49,502 nucleotides of DNA, taken from Nonomuraea harbinensis. Lineage in GTDB: Bacteria > Actinomycetota > Actinomycetes > Streptosporangiales > Streptosporangiaceae. The stretch covers positions 1-49,502 of the forward strand of contig NZ_JAHKRN010000061.1 of NCBI RefSeq assembly GCF_019396385.1, read 5' to 3'. Shown here one piece after another: positions 8,034-17,177 of this stretch. A program made the translations under genes and the position numbers. Numbering within the stretch: position 1 is the stretch's first letter; each line of letters opens with the position of its first letter. The notes below the pieces were generated by a model. That model was given only the letters and a program-made list of their open reading frames with translations. It was not told the DNA's origin and ran no database searches.

Positions 8034-9155
8034 TCAGCCGAGCACGCCCTGGGCGCGCAGCTTCTCCGCCGCCTCCGCCGGGATGCCCCAGGCGGACAGG
8101 TCGTCCAGCCGGGTGGCCGGTGCCAGGTCGGGGTCGGGCACGCCGAGCAGCCGGGGCGCGGGCATCGGCTGGCTCAGCCCGCCGACCTCGACGAAGCTGC
8201 GCCGGGCCGCGTTGTGCGGGTGCGCGGGGGCCTCGTCCATCGACAGCACCGGCGACACGCACGCGTCGGAGCCCTCGAACACCGCCTCCCACTCGGCCCT
8301 GGTCCGCTTGCGGAACTCCTCCGCCAGCCGCGCCCGCAGCGCCGGCCACTGCGCCTGGTCGTTGCGGTCCGGCAGGTCCGACAGGCCCATCAGGGACACC
8401 ATCGCCTCCCAGAACTGCGGCTCCAGCGATCCCACCGCCAGGTAGCCGCCGTCGGCCGTCTCGTACGTGTCGTACATGGGGGCGCCGGTGTCGAGCAGGT
8501 TGGTGCCGCGCGGCCCCCACATGCCGCTGCTCACGCCCTGGTAGAACATCGCGAACAGGATCGCCGCCCCGTCGACCATGGCGGCGTCGATCACCCGTCC
8601 CAGGCCGGTGCGCTCCCGCTCGAACAGCGCCAGCAGCACCCCGTACGCGAGCATGAGGCCGCCGCCGGCGAAGTCGCCCAGGATGTTGATCGGCGGGGTC
8701 GGCTTGCCGCCCTCGCGGCCCAGCATCGACAGCACGCCGGAGACCGCGATGTAGTCGATGTCGTGCCCCGCCGTGGGCGCCAGCGGGCCGTCCTGGCCCC
8801 ATCCGGTCATCCGGCCGTAGACCAGCCGCTCGTTGACCGCGTGCAGGTCGTCGGGCCCGATGCCGAGCCGTTCGGCCACGCCCGGCCGGAACACCTCGAT
8901 CACCACGTCGGCGTGCCGGGCCAGTTCCTTGAACGCGGCCACGCCCTCGGGGGACTTCAGATCCAGCCCGACCGAGCGCTTGCCGCGGTCCATCACGTCG
9001 GTGCGCGGCCGGTCGGAGACCGCCTTCACCCGGTCGACCCGCAGCACCTCGGCGCCGTGGTCGGCGAGCATCATCCCGGCGAAAGGACCTGGTGCCAGCC
9101 CCGCCAGCTCCAGCACCCGAACCCCGGACAGCGGACCCTGACGAGCGTTCGACAT
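8034..9155 (-). CDS. mcr: Alpha-methylacyl-CoA racemase (CaiB/BaiF family III)
   Basis: The 373-residue protein is a family III CoA-transferase fold enzyme of the racemase branch, which inverts the 2-methyl centre of branched acyl-CoAs before beta-oxidation. It begins LSGVRVLELAGLAPGPFAGM, has RTDVMDRGKRSVGLDLK, and retains the catalytic residues known from the mycobacterial enzyme: His in AGHDIDYIA and Asp in NILGDFAGGG, with a later Glu in SLEPQFWE. The ATG at 9155 follows an AAGGAG ribosome site. A role in methyl-branched lipid or sterol side-chain turnover fits the tmsAB pair and fatty acyl-CoA ligase nearby. Confidence 0.9.
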   Translation of the reverse strand: MSNARQGPLSGVRVLELAGLAPGPFAGMMLADHGAEVLRVDRVKAVSDRPRTDVMDRGKRSVGLDLKSPEGVAAFKELARHADVVIEVFRPGVAERLGIGPDDLHAVNERLVYGRMTGWGQDGPLAPTAGHDIDYIAVSGVLSMLGREGGKPTPPINILGDFAGGGLMLAYGVLLALFERERTGLGRVIDAAMVDGAAILFAMFYQGVSSGMWGPRGTNLLDTGAPMYDTYETADGGYLAVGSLEPQFWEAMVSLMGLSDLPDRNDQAQWPALRARLAEEFRKRTRAEWEAVFEGSDACVSPVLSMDEAPAHPHNAARRSFVEVGGLSQPMPAPRLLGVPDPDLAPATRLDDLSAWGIPAEAAEKLRAQGVLG

Positions 9156-9307
9156 CGGCGTCTCCTTCTCATGACCGGCAGGCGAACAGTCACCCAAGTA
9201 GAACAATATTCGGTGCACTCTGGCAAGACGCCTTCCTGACCACCCCTCAGAGGCAGGTGAGGTATGGGAAACTTGCCCACTATTCGGGTGGTCAACAGGG
9301 GTAGGAC

Positions 9308-10858
9308 ATGGATGCGGATAGCGGCCGGCTGATCGCCAAGCGCTACGAGTTAGTACGCGCGCTTGGCCGCGGTGGGATGGGCGTGGTCTGGGAAGGCCAC
9401 GACACGCTGCTCGACCGGCAGTGCGCGGTCAAAGAAGTGGTGCTGCCCGCGGGCCTGCCCGACGCCGACCAGGAGCGTCAGCTCGTCCGCACCGCGCGGG
9501 AGGCCCGCACCGCCGCCCAGTTCAACCACCCGTCCGTGGTCGCGGTGTACGACGTGGTGGAGGAGGACGGGCGGCCCTGGATCATCATGGAGCTGGTGCG
9601 CGCCCCGTCCGTCGAAGAGGTCGTGGCGACCATGGGCGCGCTGCCGGTGCGGCAGGCCGCCGACGTCGGGCGCCAGGTGCTGTCCGCGCTCGTCGCCGCG
9701 CACGGGCAGGGCATCCTGCACCGCGATGTGAAGCCGAGCAACGTGCTGCTCACCGACGACGGCCGGGCGGTGCTCACCGACTTCGGCATCGCCACGGCCG
9801 AGGGCGAGTCCTCGCTCACCAAGACCGGCATGGTGACCGGCTCGCCCGGATTCCTGGCCCCCGAGCGGGTGCGCGGCACCGAGGCGGGCCCGGCCTCCGA
9901 CCTGTGGTCGCTGGGCGCCACCCTCTACGCCACGCTGGTCGGCCGCTCGCCGTTCGAACGCGGCGAGCCCATGGACACGCTCAAGGCCATCCTCGACGAG
10001 GAGCCCGACTACCGGCGCATCCCGCCGATCATGCACCCGGTGCTCCAGGGGCTGCTGCGCAAGGACCCGGCCGAGCGGGTGACCGCCCAGGAGGCGGACG
10101 AGCTGCTCGACGCCGTCCTCCAGGCCAGGCCGGCCGCCGCCGACCGGGACGCGCCCGGCCCCCGCGTGTCGCGCGGGCTCGGCCGCGCCGTCGTGGCGGC
10201 CGCCGCGGCCGCCGTCGTGGTCGTGGCGGCGGGCGCCGTCGCGTACTTCAGGTCCGCCGGACCGGCGGAGGGCACCGCGCAGCTCGCCCAGCGGGCCGCG
10301 GCGACCAGCCCGATGCCGAGCGCCCCGCCGTCCGCCACGCCGACGCCGACGGCCAGCTCCACGCTCGCGCCGACGCCCGTCCCGACCAGGACGAGGCCCG
10401 TGGTGCGGCCCTGGACCTCGCCCGCCGGCTGGTCGATCGAGCGGCCGGCCGGCTGGAAGGGCTCACGCGGCGAGCACCACGCCGAGTGGACGCACCCGCA
10501 CCGGATGGGTCACCTGGCCGTCGAGGCCGTCTACGCCAGCCTCGACCCGCACCAGCTCCTGCGCGACGAGGAGGAGGCGTTCAAGTCCGCCGGGGGCGTC
10601 GGCGTCCTGCGCGACGCCGGCCGCAGGAAGGTCAGCCACAACGGCGCCAAGGCCGTGGAGTGGGAGTTCACCTGGGTGGCCGAGGCGGGCGGCGGCACGC
10701 CGTGGGCCGCGCCCGGCATGAAGTACCACGAGGTGCGCCGGGCCGTGACGATCGGCGAGACCGCCTACATCCTGTCCTGGACCTTCACCGAGGCGCAGTG
10801 GCAGCGCAACACCGGCCTGATGCGCCAGGTGATGGAGAGCTTTACGGTGGGCGCATGA
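9308..10858 (+). CDS. Transmembrane Ser/Thr protein kinase
   Basis: The 516-residue protein is a eukaryote-like (PknB-type) kinase. The kinase domain spans about residues 13-272: glycine loop GRGGMG (20-25), ATP-anchoring Lys42, catalytic loop HRDVKPSN with Asp140, DFG at 158-160 and the SPGFLAPE segment. An Ala/Val-rich membrane helix follows at about 294-313, then a Pro/Ser/Thr linker and an extracellular domain of about 140 residues that has no PASTA repeats. The outer domain starts with a Trp-rich stretch (SPAGWSIERPAGWKG) and resembles domains I cannot name. The gene overlaps the following dehydrogenase by four bases (ATGA), implying co-translation. External signal unknown. Confidence 0.93.
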   Translation: MDADSGRLIAKRYELVRALGRGGMGVVWEGHDTLLDRQCAVKEVVLPAGLPDADQERQLVRTAREARTAAQFNHPSVVAVYDVVEEDGRPWIIMELVRAPSVEEVVATMGALPVRQAADVGRQVLSALVAAHGQGILHRDVKPSNVLLTDDGRAVLTDFGIATAEGESSLTKTGMVTGSPGFLAPERVRGTEAGPASDLWSLGATLYATLVGRSPFERGEPMDTLKAILDEEPDYRRIPPIMHPVLQGLLRKDPAERVTAQEADELLDAVLQARPAAADRDAPGPRVSRGLGRAVVAAAAAAVVVVAAGAVAYFRSAGPAEGTAQLAQRAAATSPMPSAPPSATPTPTASSTLAPTPVPTRTRPVVRPWTSPAGWSIERPAGWKGSRGEHHAEWTHPHRMGHLAVEAVYASLDPHQLLRDEEEAFKSAGGVGVLRDAGRRKVSHNGAKAVEWEFTWVAEAGGGTPWAAPGMKYHEVRRAVTIGETAYILSWTFTEAQWQRNTGLMRQVMESFTVGA

Positions 10859-11838
10859 CGCCCTGGAACCTGCTGGCGCTCCCGCCGCTCCCCGTGGACC
10901 TGATCCGCCGGCTGCTCGCCCCGCTCGGCGACCGGGTGAGCGTGCGCGCGCCCGCCACGCGCGACCGCGCGGCGCTGCTGGCCGCGCTGCCCGAGGCGGA
11001 GATCGTGCTGGGCGACTGGACGGGCGAGCTCACGCTGGACGCCGCGGCCGTGGCCGCCGCGCCCCGGCTGGCGTTCCTGCAGCAGCCCTCGGTCGGCGTC
11101 GACGGCCACGACCTGGCCGCGCTGGCCGCCGCCGGCGTGCCGGTGGCCAACACGGCGGGCGTCAGCGCGGGCGCGGTGGCCGAGTGGTGCGTGGCCGCCG
11201 CCCTGGCGGTGACCCGCAAGCTGGCCGCGGCCGACGCGGCCGTGCGCGCGGGGGAGTGGCCGCAGCAGGCGCTCCAGCCACGGGAGCTGGGGGCCGCCCG
11301 GGTGGGCGTGGTCGGCTACGGCCCGATCGGGGAGGCGTGCGCCCGCCTGTTCGGGGCGTTCGGCGGCCGGGTCTCCTACTGGACGCGCACGCCCCGGGAG
11401 GACCCCCGCTACACCGCGCTGGAGGACCTGCTGGAGACCAGTGACGTGGTGGTCGTGGTGATCGCGCTGTCGGAGGAGACCCGCGGCCTGATCGACCCGC
11501 GCCGGCTCAAGCGGGGCGCCGTGCTGGTCAACGCCGCCAGGGGCGGGGTCGTGGACCAGGACGGGCTGGTGGCGGCGCTGCGCTCGGGGCATCTCGGGGG
11601 CGCGGCGCTGGACGTGTTCGACGCCGAGCCGCTGCCTCCCGGCGACCCGCTGCGCGAGCTGCCCGGAGTGCTGCTGTCACCGCACGTCGCCGGCGTGACC
11701 CAGGAGGCCACCGGCCGCCTGATGACCGTCACGCTGGACAACCTGGCCGCGGCCGTGGAGGGCCGCGAAGTCGTCAACGTGGTGAATGGCGTTTGTCAGC
11801 CGATTACGCGGAAATACGCGGATTCACCGGCTTCTTAG
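10855..11838 (+). CDS. D-isomer-specific 2-hydroxyacid dehydrogenase
   Basis: The 327-residue NAD(P)-dependent oxidoreductase has the substrate domain first, then the Rossmann motif VGVVGYGPIGEACA near residue 150, and the catalytic triad visible as Arg229 (NAARGGVVDQDGL), Glu258 (DVFDAEPLP) and His277 (LSPHVAG). Length is normal for the family (310-335). The ATG overlaps the stop of the kinase gene by four bases and there is no promoter between, so both are expressed together, though a functional link is not obvious. Substrate is unknown; hydroxypyruvate/glyoxylate reductases and phosphoglycerate dehydrogenase-like enzymes look alike. Confidence 0.9.
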   Translation: MTPWNLLALPPLPVDLIRRLLAPLGDRVSVRAPATRDRAALLAALPEAEIVLGDWTGELTLDAAAVAAAPRLAFLQQPSVGVDGHDLAALAAAGVPVANTAGVSAGAVAEWCVAAALAVTRKLAAADAAVRAGEWPQQALQPRELGAARVGVVGYGPIGEACARLFGAFGGRVSYWTRTPREDPRYTALEDLLETSDVVVVVIALSEETRGLIDPRRLKRGAVLVNAARGGVVDQDGLVAALRSGHLGGAALDVFDAEPLPPGDPLRELPGVLLSPHVAGVTQEATGRLMTVTLDNLAAAVEGREVVNVVNGVCQPITRKYADSPAS

Positions 11839-11955
11839 GCTTGTAGCTGGCACGATGAACAGTTTTCGTGTCTTTAACGCCCCCGGTCTGTTCCATGTTG
11901 TCCCGGAGAGATAACGTTCTGTCGACGATCTCTGCCGGCTCCAGGGGGTGCTTGC

Positions 11956-13317
11956 GTGAAGACGACGATGTCGACACACCGACGGGCAGTGGAGCACATC
12001 CGGCGCTCCTACGCCGAGATTCCCGGCGACGCCGCGCCGCGCCTGGCCAAGGCCACGTCCAACCTCTTCAGGTTCCGCGACTCCGGCAAGACGGCCGGGC
12101 TTTCCGCCAGGGATCTCGACGAGGTCATCAGCGTCGACCCCGAGACGATGACCGCCGAGGTCCAGGGCATGACCACCTACGAGCACCTCGTGGACGCCAC
12201 GCTCCGCCACGGGTTGATGCCGTACGTCGTCCCGCAGCTCAAGACCATCACCCTGGGCGGGGCCGTGACCGGGCTCGGCATCGAGTCGACCAGCTTCCGC
12301 GACGGCCTGCCCCACGAGTCGGTCGAGGAGCTGGAGATCCTCACCGGCGACGGCCGCGTCATCGTCGCCCGTGACGACAACGAGCACCACGACCTGTTCA
12401 GGGCCTTCCCCAACTCCTACGGCACCCTCGGCTACGCGCTGCGCCTGCGCATCAAGCTGCGCAAGGTCCATCCGTACGTGCGGCTCACCCACGTCAGGTT
12501 CACCGACGCCGACAAGTGCATGCTGGCCATGCAGGAGATCTGCGAGAGCATGGAGCACGACGGCGAGCCGGTCGACTTCGTCGACGGGGTCTTCTTCGGC
12601 CCGCAGGAGCTCTACCTCACCGTCGGCCGCTTCGCCGACCGGGCGCCCTACACCTCCGACTACACCGGCATGCGCATCTACTACCAGTCGATCCGGCAGC
12701 GCGGCCGCGACTGGCTGACCGTGCGCGACTACCTGTGGCGCTGGGACACCGACTGGTTCTGGTGCTCGCGCGCGTTCGGCGTGCAGCAGCCGATGGTCCG
12801 CACGTTCATGCCGCGCCGCTGGATGCGCTCCGACGTCTACCGCAGGCTCGTGGCCCTCGACCGCAAGCACGGCGTCACCGCCCGCATCGACCGCTGGCGC
12901 GGCCGGCCGGTGCAGGAGTCGGTCATCCAGGACGTCGAGGTGCCGGTCGAGCGGGGCGCGGAGTTCCTGGAGTTCTTCCACGGCCAGGTCGGCATGACGC
13001 CGGTCTGGATGTGCCCGCTGCGGGCGAGCTCCCGCTGGCCGCTCTACCCCCTGGAGCCCGGGAAGCTGTACGTGAACTTCGGTTTCTGGGGCATGGTGCC
13101 GCTGCCGCGGGGGCGGTTCGACGGCCACCACAACCGGCTCATCGAGAACGCCGTGCACGAGCTCGACGGGCACAAGTCGCTCTACTCGACGTCCTTCTAC
13201 GGCCGCGACGAGTTCTGGCGGCTGTACAACGGCGACGCCTACTGGCCGGTCAAGCGGGAATACGATCCGAGCGGGCGCCTGCTTGATCTGTACGACAAGT
13301 GTGTGCGGGGAAGGTGA
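11956..13317 (+). CDS. tmsA: FAD-binding oxidoreductase for 10-methyl fatty acid synthesis
   Basis: The 453-residue protein is a flavin oxidoreductase of the PCMH/DHCR24-like type: the FAD domain covers about residues 25-165 (SRDLDEVISVD-like start, PQLKTITLGGAVTGLGIES, LTGDGRVIV, PNSYGTLG). It lies four bases before a cyclopropane-synthase-like methyltransferase. This pair is the TmsA/TmsB (BfaA/BfaB) arrangement that makes 10-methylstearic (tuberculostearic) acid in actinobacteria: TmsB adds a methylene group to oleoyl phospholipid and TmsA reduces it with NADPH. Start is GTG at 11956 after an AGGGGGTG ribosome site. Actinomycetes of this group are known for 10-methyl fatty acids, which supports the assignment. 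Confidence 0.85.
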   Translation: MKTTMSTHRRAVEHIRRSYAEIPGDAAPRLAKATSNLFRFRDSGKTAGLSARDLDEVISVDPETMTAEVQGMTTYEHLVDATLRHGLMPYVVPQLKTITLGGAVTGLGIESTSFRDGLPHESVEELEILTGDGRVIVARDDNEHHDLFRAFPNSYGTLGYALRLRIKLRKVHPYVRLTHVRFTDADKCMLAMQEICESMEHDGEPVDFVDGVFFGPQELYLTVGRFADRAPYTSDYTGMRIYYQSIRQRGRDWLTVRDYLWRWDTDWFWCSRAFGVQQPMVRTFMPRRWMRSDVYRRLVALDRKHGVTARIDRWRGRPVQESVIQDVEVPVERGAEFLEFFHGQVGMTPVWMCPLRASSRWPLYPLEPGKLYVNFGFWGMVPLPRGRFDGHHNRLIENAVHELDGHKSLYSTSFYGRDEFWRLYNGDAYWPVKREYDPSGRLLDLYDKCVRGR

Positions 13318-13321
13318 TGTG

Positions 13322-14581
13322 ATGGCTCTCGCGTCCATCTTCGAGAAGATCGTCGGCACGGACGCCGGCATCGCGTTCATGGCGTATGACGGCAGCAAGG
13401 CGGGCCCCGACGGCGCCGACGTCACCCTTGAGGTGAAGTCGCCCATCGCGGTGGCCTACCTGGCGCAGGCTCCCGGGGAACTGGGGCTGGCCCGGGCGTA
13501 CGTGTCGGGCCACATCGACGTGCACGGCGACCTCTACACCCTGCTCGACCGGATGTGGAACATCACGACCAACGACCTGACCCCGGCCGAGAAGGTCGCC
13601 GCGGTCCGCTCGCTGGGGCTCAAGCCGCTGCTCATGCGCGTCCCGGTGCCGCCGCAGGAGGTGCGCACCAGCGCGCTGGCCAGGCTGGGCTCGCGCCACG
13701 CCAAGCAGCGCGACGCCGAGGCCATCCACCACCACTACGACGTGTCCAACCGGTTCTACTCGTGGGTGCTCGGCCCGTCCATGGCCTACACCTGCGCCAC
13801 CTTCCCCTCCGAGGACGCCACGCTGGAGGAGGCCCAGTTCGCCAAGTTCGACCTGGTGGCCCGCAAGCTCGGGCTCCGGGAGGGCATGCGGCTGCTCGAC
13901 GTCGGCTGCGGCTGGGGCGGCATGGTCATCCACGCCGCCCAGCACTACGGCGTCAAGGCGCTCGGCGTGACGCTCAGCCGCCAGCAGGCCGAGTACGCGC
14001 AGAAGGCCATCGCCGAGGCCGGGCTGCAGGACCTCGCCGAGGTCCGCCACATGGACTACCGCGACGTGACCGAGAGCGACTTCGACGCCGTCAGCTCGAT
14101 CGGTCTGACCGAGCACATCGGCAAGGACAACCTGCCCGCCTACTTCGGGTTCCTCAACGGCAAGCTCAGGCCCGGCGGCCGGCTGCTCAACCACTGCATC
14201 ACCCGGCCCACCGGCAAGGAGAAGACGTTCAACAAGGGCGGCTTCATCAACCGCTACGTCTTCCCCGACGGCGAGCTGGAGTCGGTCGGCTACCTGATCA
14301 GGCAGATGGAGGACAACGGCTTCGAGATCCGCCACGAGGAGAACCTGCGCGAGCACTACGCCAAGACGCTGAGCCACTGGTGCGACAACCTGGACGCCAA
14401 CTGGGAGGACGCGGTCCAGGAGGTCGGCATGGGCACCGCCCGCGTCTGGGCCCTCTACATGGCGGGCTGCATCGTCGGCTTCGAGCGCAACAAGATCCAG
14501 CTCCACCAGGTGCTCGGCGTCAAGCTGGATGACCAGGGGCGCTCCGGCATGCCGCTGCGCCCGTCCCGCGACTGGCCCTGA
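13322..14581 (+). CDS. tmsB: SAM-dependent fatty acid methyltransferase, cyclopropane-synthase family
   Basis: The 419-residue protein belongs to the mycolic/cyclopropane fatty acid synthase family. It has the family hallmark HHHYDVSNRFY (136-146), the SAM site LLDVGCGWGGMVIHAA (191-206), SSIGLTEHIG and a C-terminal EDNGFEIRHEENLREHYAKT. A 120-residue N-terminal domain that binds lipid precedes the methyltransferase domain. Coupled to tmsA, it should transfer a methyl group to carbon 10 of an unsaturated acyl chain, forming the 10-methylene intermediate, rather than a cyclopropane. The ATG at 13322 follows GGGGAAGG. The pair lacks the third gene (tmsC) found in some species. Confidence 0.87.
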   Translation: MALASIFEKIVGTDAGIAFMAYDGSKAGPDGADVTLEVKSPIAVAYLAQAPGELGLARAYVSGHIDVHGDLYTLLDRMWNITTNDLTPAEKVAAVRSLGLKPLLMRVPVPPQEVRTSALARLGSRHAKQRDAEAIHHHYDVSNRFYSWVLGPSMAYTCATFPSEDATLEEAQFAKFDLVARKLGLREGMRLLDVGCGWGGMVIHAAQHYGVKALGVTLSRQQAEYAQKAIAEAGLQDLAEVRHMDYRDVTESDFDAVSSIGLTEHIGKDNLPAYFGFLNGKLRPGGRLLNHCITRPTGKEKTFNKGGFINRYVFPDGELESVGYLIRQMEDNGFEIRHEENLREHYAKTLSHWCDNLDANWEDAVQEVGMGTARVWALYMAGCIVGFERNKIQLHQVLGVKLDDQGRSGMPLRPSRDWP

Positions 14582-15391
14582 TCAGCTCTCCAGCACCTCG
14601 TACAACGTCTTGGCGAACTCGGCCGGGTGCGTGAGGAAACCCACGTGCCCGCCGGGGAAGCCGGCGATGTCCAGCCCGAGCTCCTCGGCGAGGGCGAGGG
14701 CGGTGCGGTGGCCGACGGTGGACCCCGTCTCGCCGCCGGTGGCCAGCGTGAACTTGCCGCCCCGCAACGCCTCCAGGTCGGGCACGTAACGGACGAACGA
14801 CCGCAGCTCGTACGCCACGCAGAAGGACATGTTGGCCTGGACCCGCGCCAGCATGTCGGCGACCGGAGGCGGCAGCCCGGCCGACGCCTCCGGCGGCGCG
14901 GCGACGCCGAGCAGGGCGCTCAGCGCCCGGACCGCCGCCGGTGCGCCCTCCCGCTCGTACGTCTCGTACACCTCCTGGAAGGCGGCGTGCCAGCGGTCGG
15001 CGTCGGGCAGCAGCTCGATGAGGAGCGGCTCGTGCGCGACCGCCGCGCGCACCTGCTCGGGACGGGCGGCCAGCAGGTCCATCACGACCATGCCGCCGTA
15101 GCTGGTGCCGAAGAGGTAGGCGGGCTCCCGGCAGAGCGCGCGCAGCAGCAGGTGCGCGTCGCGGGCGTGCTGGGGGATGCGCTGCTCGCCGATCGGGGAG
15201 GTCAGCCGGCTCCGCGAGTTGCCGCGCGGATCGTAGGTGATCACGGTGTAGTGGTCGGCGAGCAGTGCGGCCAGCGGCGCGAACGCGCCCGCGTCCCCCT
15301 CGCCGCCGTTCACCAGCAGCAGGACCGGGCCGGACCCGCGCAGCTCGTAGTACAGCTCGGCGCCGGGAACGGCGAGCGTGCCAGCTTCCAT
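14582..15391 (-). CDS. Alpha/beta hydrolase
   Basis: The 269-residue protein has the alpha/beta hydrolase fold: the NGGEGDAGAF oxyanion region, DPRGNSRSR, the nucleophile elbow GTSYGG with Ser97, and a late catalytic His in FPGGHVGFL. It starts at an ATG with GGAGG seven bases ahead. It is convergent with tmsB; the two stop codons touch with no gap. Possible esterase, lipase or lactonase; substrate cannot be told from the sequence. Confidence 0.88.
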   Translation of the reverse strand: MEAGTLAVPGAELYYELRGSGPVLLLVNGGEGDAGAFAPLAALLADHYTVITYDPRGNSRSRLTSPIGEQRIPQHARDAHLLLRALCREPAYLFGTSYGGMVVMDLLAARPEQVRAAVAHEPLLIELLPDADRWHAAFQEVYETYEREGAPAAVRALSALLGVAAPPEASAGLPPPVADMLARVQANMSFCVAYELRSFVRYVPDLEALRGGKFTLATGGETGSTVGHRTALALAEELGLDIAGFPGGHVGFLTHPAEFAKTLYEVLES

Positions 15392-15460
15392 GCGATCCTC
15401 CGATGTTCGTGAGCCGTACACGAACAGATCGCGGACGCGGGGGGAAGCGTTTCGCTCCTG

Positions 15461-15485
15461 GGCCCCCTCCCTCCGGAAGGGGGCC
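15461..15485 (-). terminator. GC-rich hairpin downstream of acyl-CoA ligase
   Basis: GGCCCCCT pairs with AGGGGGCC across a nine-base loop, eight bases past the stop codon of the acyl-CoA ligase gene on the minus strand. Confidence 0.65.
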
Positions 15486-15493
15486 TGCGGGGC

Positions 15494-17029
15494 TCAGCGC
15501 AGCTCGCGCTTGAGGATCTTGCCGGTGGCCGTCATCGGCAGCGCGTCGCGGAACTCCACGATCCTCGGGTACTTGTAGGCCGCCATGTTGTCCCTGGCCC
15601 AGGCGACGAGCTCGTCCTCGGTGAGGCTCGCGCCCGCGTCGAGGATGACGTACGCCTTGACCTCCTCGCCGTGGGAGTCGTGCGGCACGCCCACCACCGC
15701 CGCGAGCGAGACCGCCTCGTGCGTCATGAGGATCTCTTCCACCTCGCGCGGGTAGACGTTGAACCCGCCGCGGATGATCATGTCCTTGGCCCTGTCGATG
15801 ATCGAGTAGTAGCCGTCGGCGTCGCGGGTGGCGATGTCACCGGTGCGGAACCAGCCGTCGCGCATCACCTCGGCGCTCGCCTCGGGCCGGCCGTAGTAGC
15901 CCTTCATGATGTTGTGGCCGCGGATCGCGATCTCGCCGGGGCCCTCGCCCTCGACCGTCTTCCAGTCGTTGTCGATCAGCTTCATCTCCACGCCCCAGAT
16001 CGGGGTGCCGATCGTGCCGGGCTTGGCCGGGCGGCCCGGCTGGTTGAAGCTGGCCACCGGGGCGGTCTCGGACAGGCCGTAGCCCTCCAGGATGCCGATG
16101 CCGAAGGTCTGCTCGAAGTCCTTGAGCACCTCGACGGGGGAGGCGGAGCCGCCCGCCACCGCGACCTGCAGCGTGGCCGGGGGCTCAGCGCCCTCGGCGT
16201 GGATCTTGGTGAGCATGGCCCAGTACATGGTCGGCACGCCCGCGAAGAACGTCGCCTCCTCGCGGCGCATCAGCTCCAGCGCCTCGCCGGGCTCGAAGCG
16301 CGGCATGAGCACCAGCTTGGCGCCGCGCATGAACCCGGTGTTCATGACCACCGTCTGCCCGAAGGAGTGGAACAGCGGCAGCACGCCCATGTAGGTGTCG
16401 CCGTTCTCCGAGCGCGGGAACATCTTGTCGTTGACCATGACGTTCATCAGCATGTTCTGGTGGCTCAGCTCGGCGCCCTTGGGCTGGCCGGTGGTGCCCG
16501 AGGTGTAGAGGATGACGGCGGTGTCGTCGGCCGAGGTCTGCACGGTCTCGAACTCGCCGGACATGCCGTTCAGCGCCGCCCAGACCGATTCACCGTACTC
16601 CGACTCGGTCGCCAGCGGCGTGGCCGGCAGCACGAAGAAGTGGTCGCAGCGCTCGGCCCCCTCGAAGCCCGCCCGGCCGCGCTCGCCCAGCGGCAGCTCG
16701 GGCGTGCCCTCGAAGCAGAACAGCGCCTTGGCGTCGCTGTCGTCCAGGTGGTAGGTGATCTCCCTGGACTGCAGCAGCACGTTGAGCGGCACCACGGTCG
16801 CCCCGGCCTTGAGGATGCCGAAGTAGACGAACGGGAAGTACGGCAGGTTGGGACAGGCGATCGCGACCTTGTCGCCCTTGCCGATGCCCCGCGAGACCAG
16901 CAGGTTCGCGACCTGGTTGGCCACGGTGTCGATCATGGAGTACGGCAGCCGCATGTCGCCGAAGACGACGGCCGTGTTCTCCGGAGTGTTCCTGGCACTG
17001 TCTTCCAGGACGATCGACAGGTTGAGCAT
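15494..17029 (-). CDS. Long-chain acyl-CoA ligase (AMP-binding)
   Basis: The 511-residue enzyme activates a fatty acid to its CoA thioester through an acyl-adenylate. It has the ANL-superfamily P-loop YTSGTTGQPKGAELSH, LPLFHSFGQ, the GYGLSETAP motif, DGWFRTGDIATRDADGYYSI and the C-terminal Lys motif MTATGKILKRELR. The ATG at 17029 lies six bases after an AGGAGGG site. It is divergent from the GMC oxidoreductase, and the space between has several TetR-type palindromes, suggesting lipid-responsive control. FadD-like; chain length preference is not visible. Confidence 0.92.
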   Translation of the reverse strand: MLNLSIVLEDSARNTPENTAVVFGDMRLPYSMIDTVANQVANLLVSRGIGKGDKVAIACPNLPYFPFVYFGILKAGATVVPLNVLLQSREITYHLDDSDAKALFCFEGTPELPLGERGRAGFEGAERCDHFFVLPATPLATESEYGESVWAALNGMSGEFETVQTSADDTAVILYTSGTTGQPKGAELSHQNMLMNVMVNDKMFPRSENGDTYMGVLPLFHSFGQTVVMNTGFMRGAKLVLMPRFEPGEALELMRREEATFFAGVPTMYWAMLTKIHAEGAEPPATLQVAVAGGSASPVEVLKDFEQTFGIGILEGYGLSETAPVASFNQPGRPAKPGTIGTPIWGVEMKLIDNDWKTVEGEGPGEIAIRGHNIMKGYYGRPEASAEVMRDGWFRTGDIATRDADGYYSIIDRAKDMIIRGGFNVYPREVEEILMTHEAVSLAAVVGVPHDSHGEEVKAYVILDAGASLTEDELVAWARDNMAAYKYPRIVEFRDALPMTATGKILKRELR

Positions 17030-17080
17030 GACGCCTTCCCTCCTTGTTGGGCCTTCGGCCACATCTTCGCAGCGGGGGCA

Positions 17081-17159
17081 TACCAACCGGTAGGTAACTC
17101 AGGTTACAGATGCATATGGACGCGATGCCGCCGCTGGAGTAAGCAAGTAACAAGTTACT
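17081..17159. promoter_or_regulatory. Shared divergent control region with TetR-type palindromes
   Basis: Three inverted repeats lie between the acyl-CoA ligase and GMC genes: TACCAACCGGTAGGTA at 17081-17096 (seven of eight base pairs), GTAAC-TCAG-GTTAC at 17094-17107, and AGTAAC-AA-GTTACT at 17146-17159, itself flanked by an outer GAGTAA/TTACTC pair. All share the GTAAC/GGTA core usual for TetR-family operators in actinobacteria. No regulator gene lies next to them. Confidence 0.55.
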
Positions 17160-17177
17160 CGCCCCTGGGAGGGGTCC

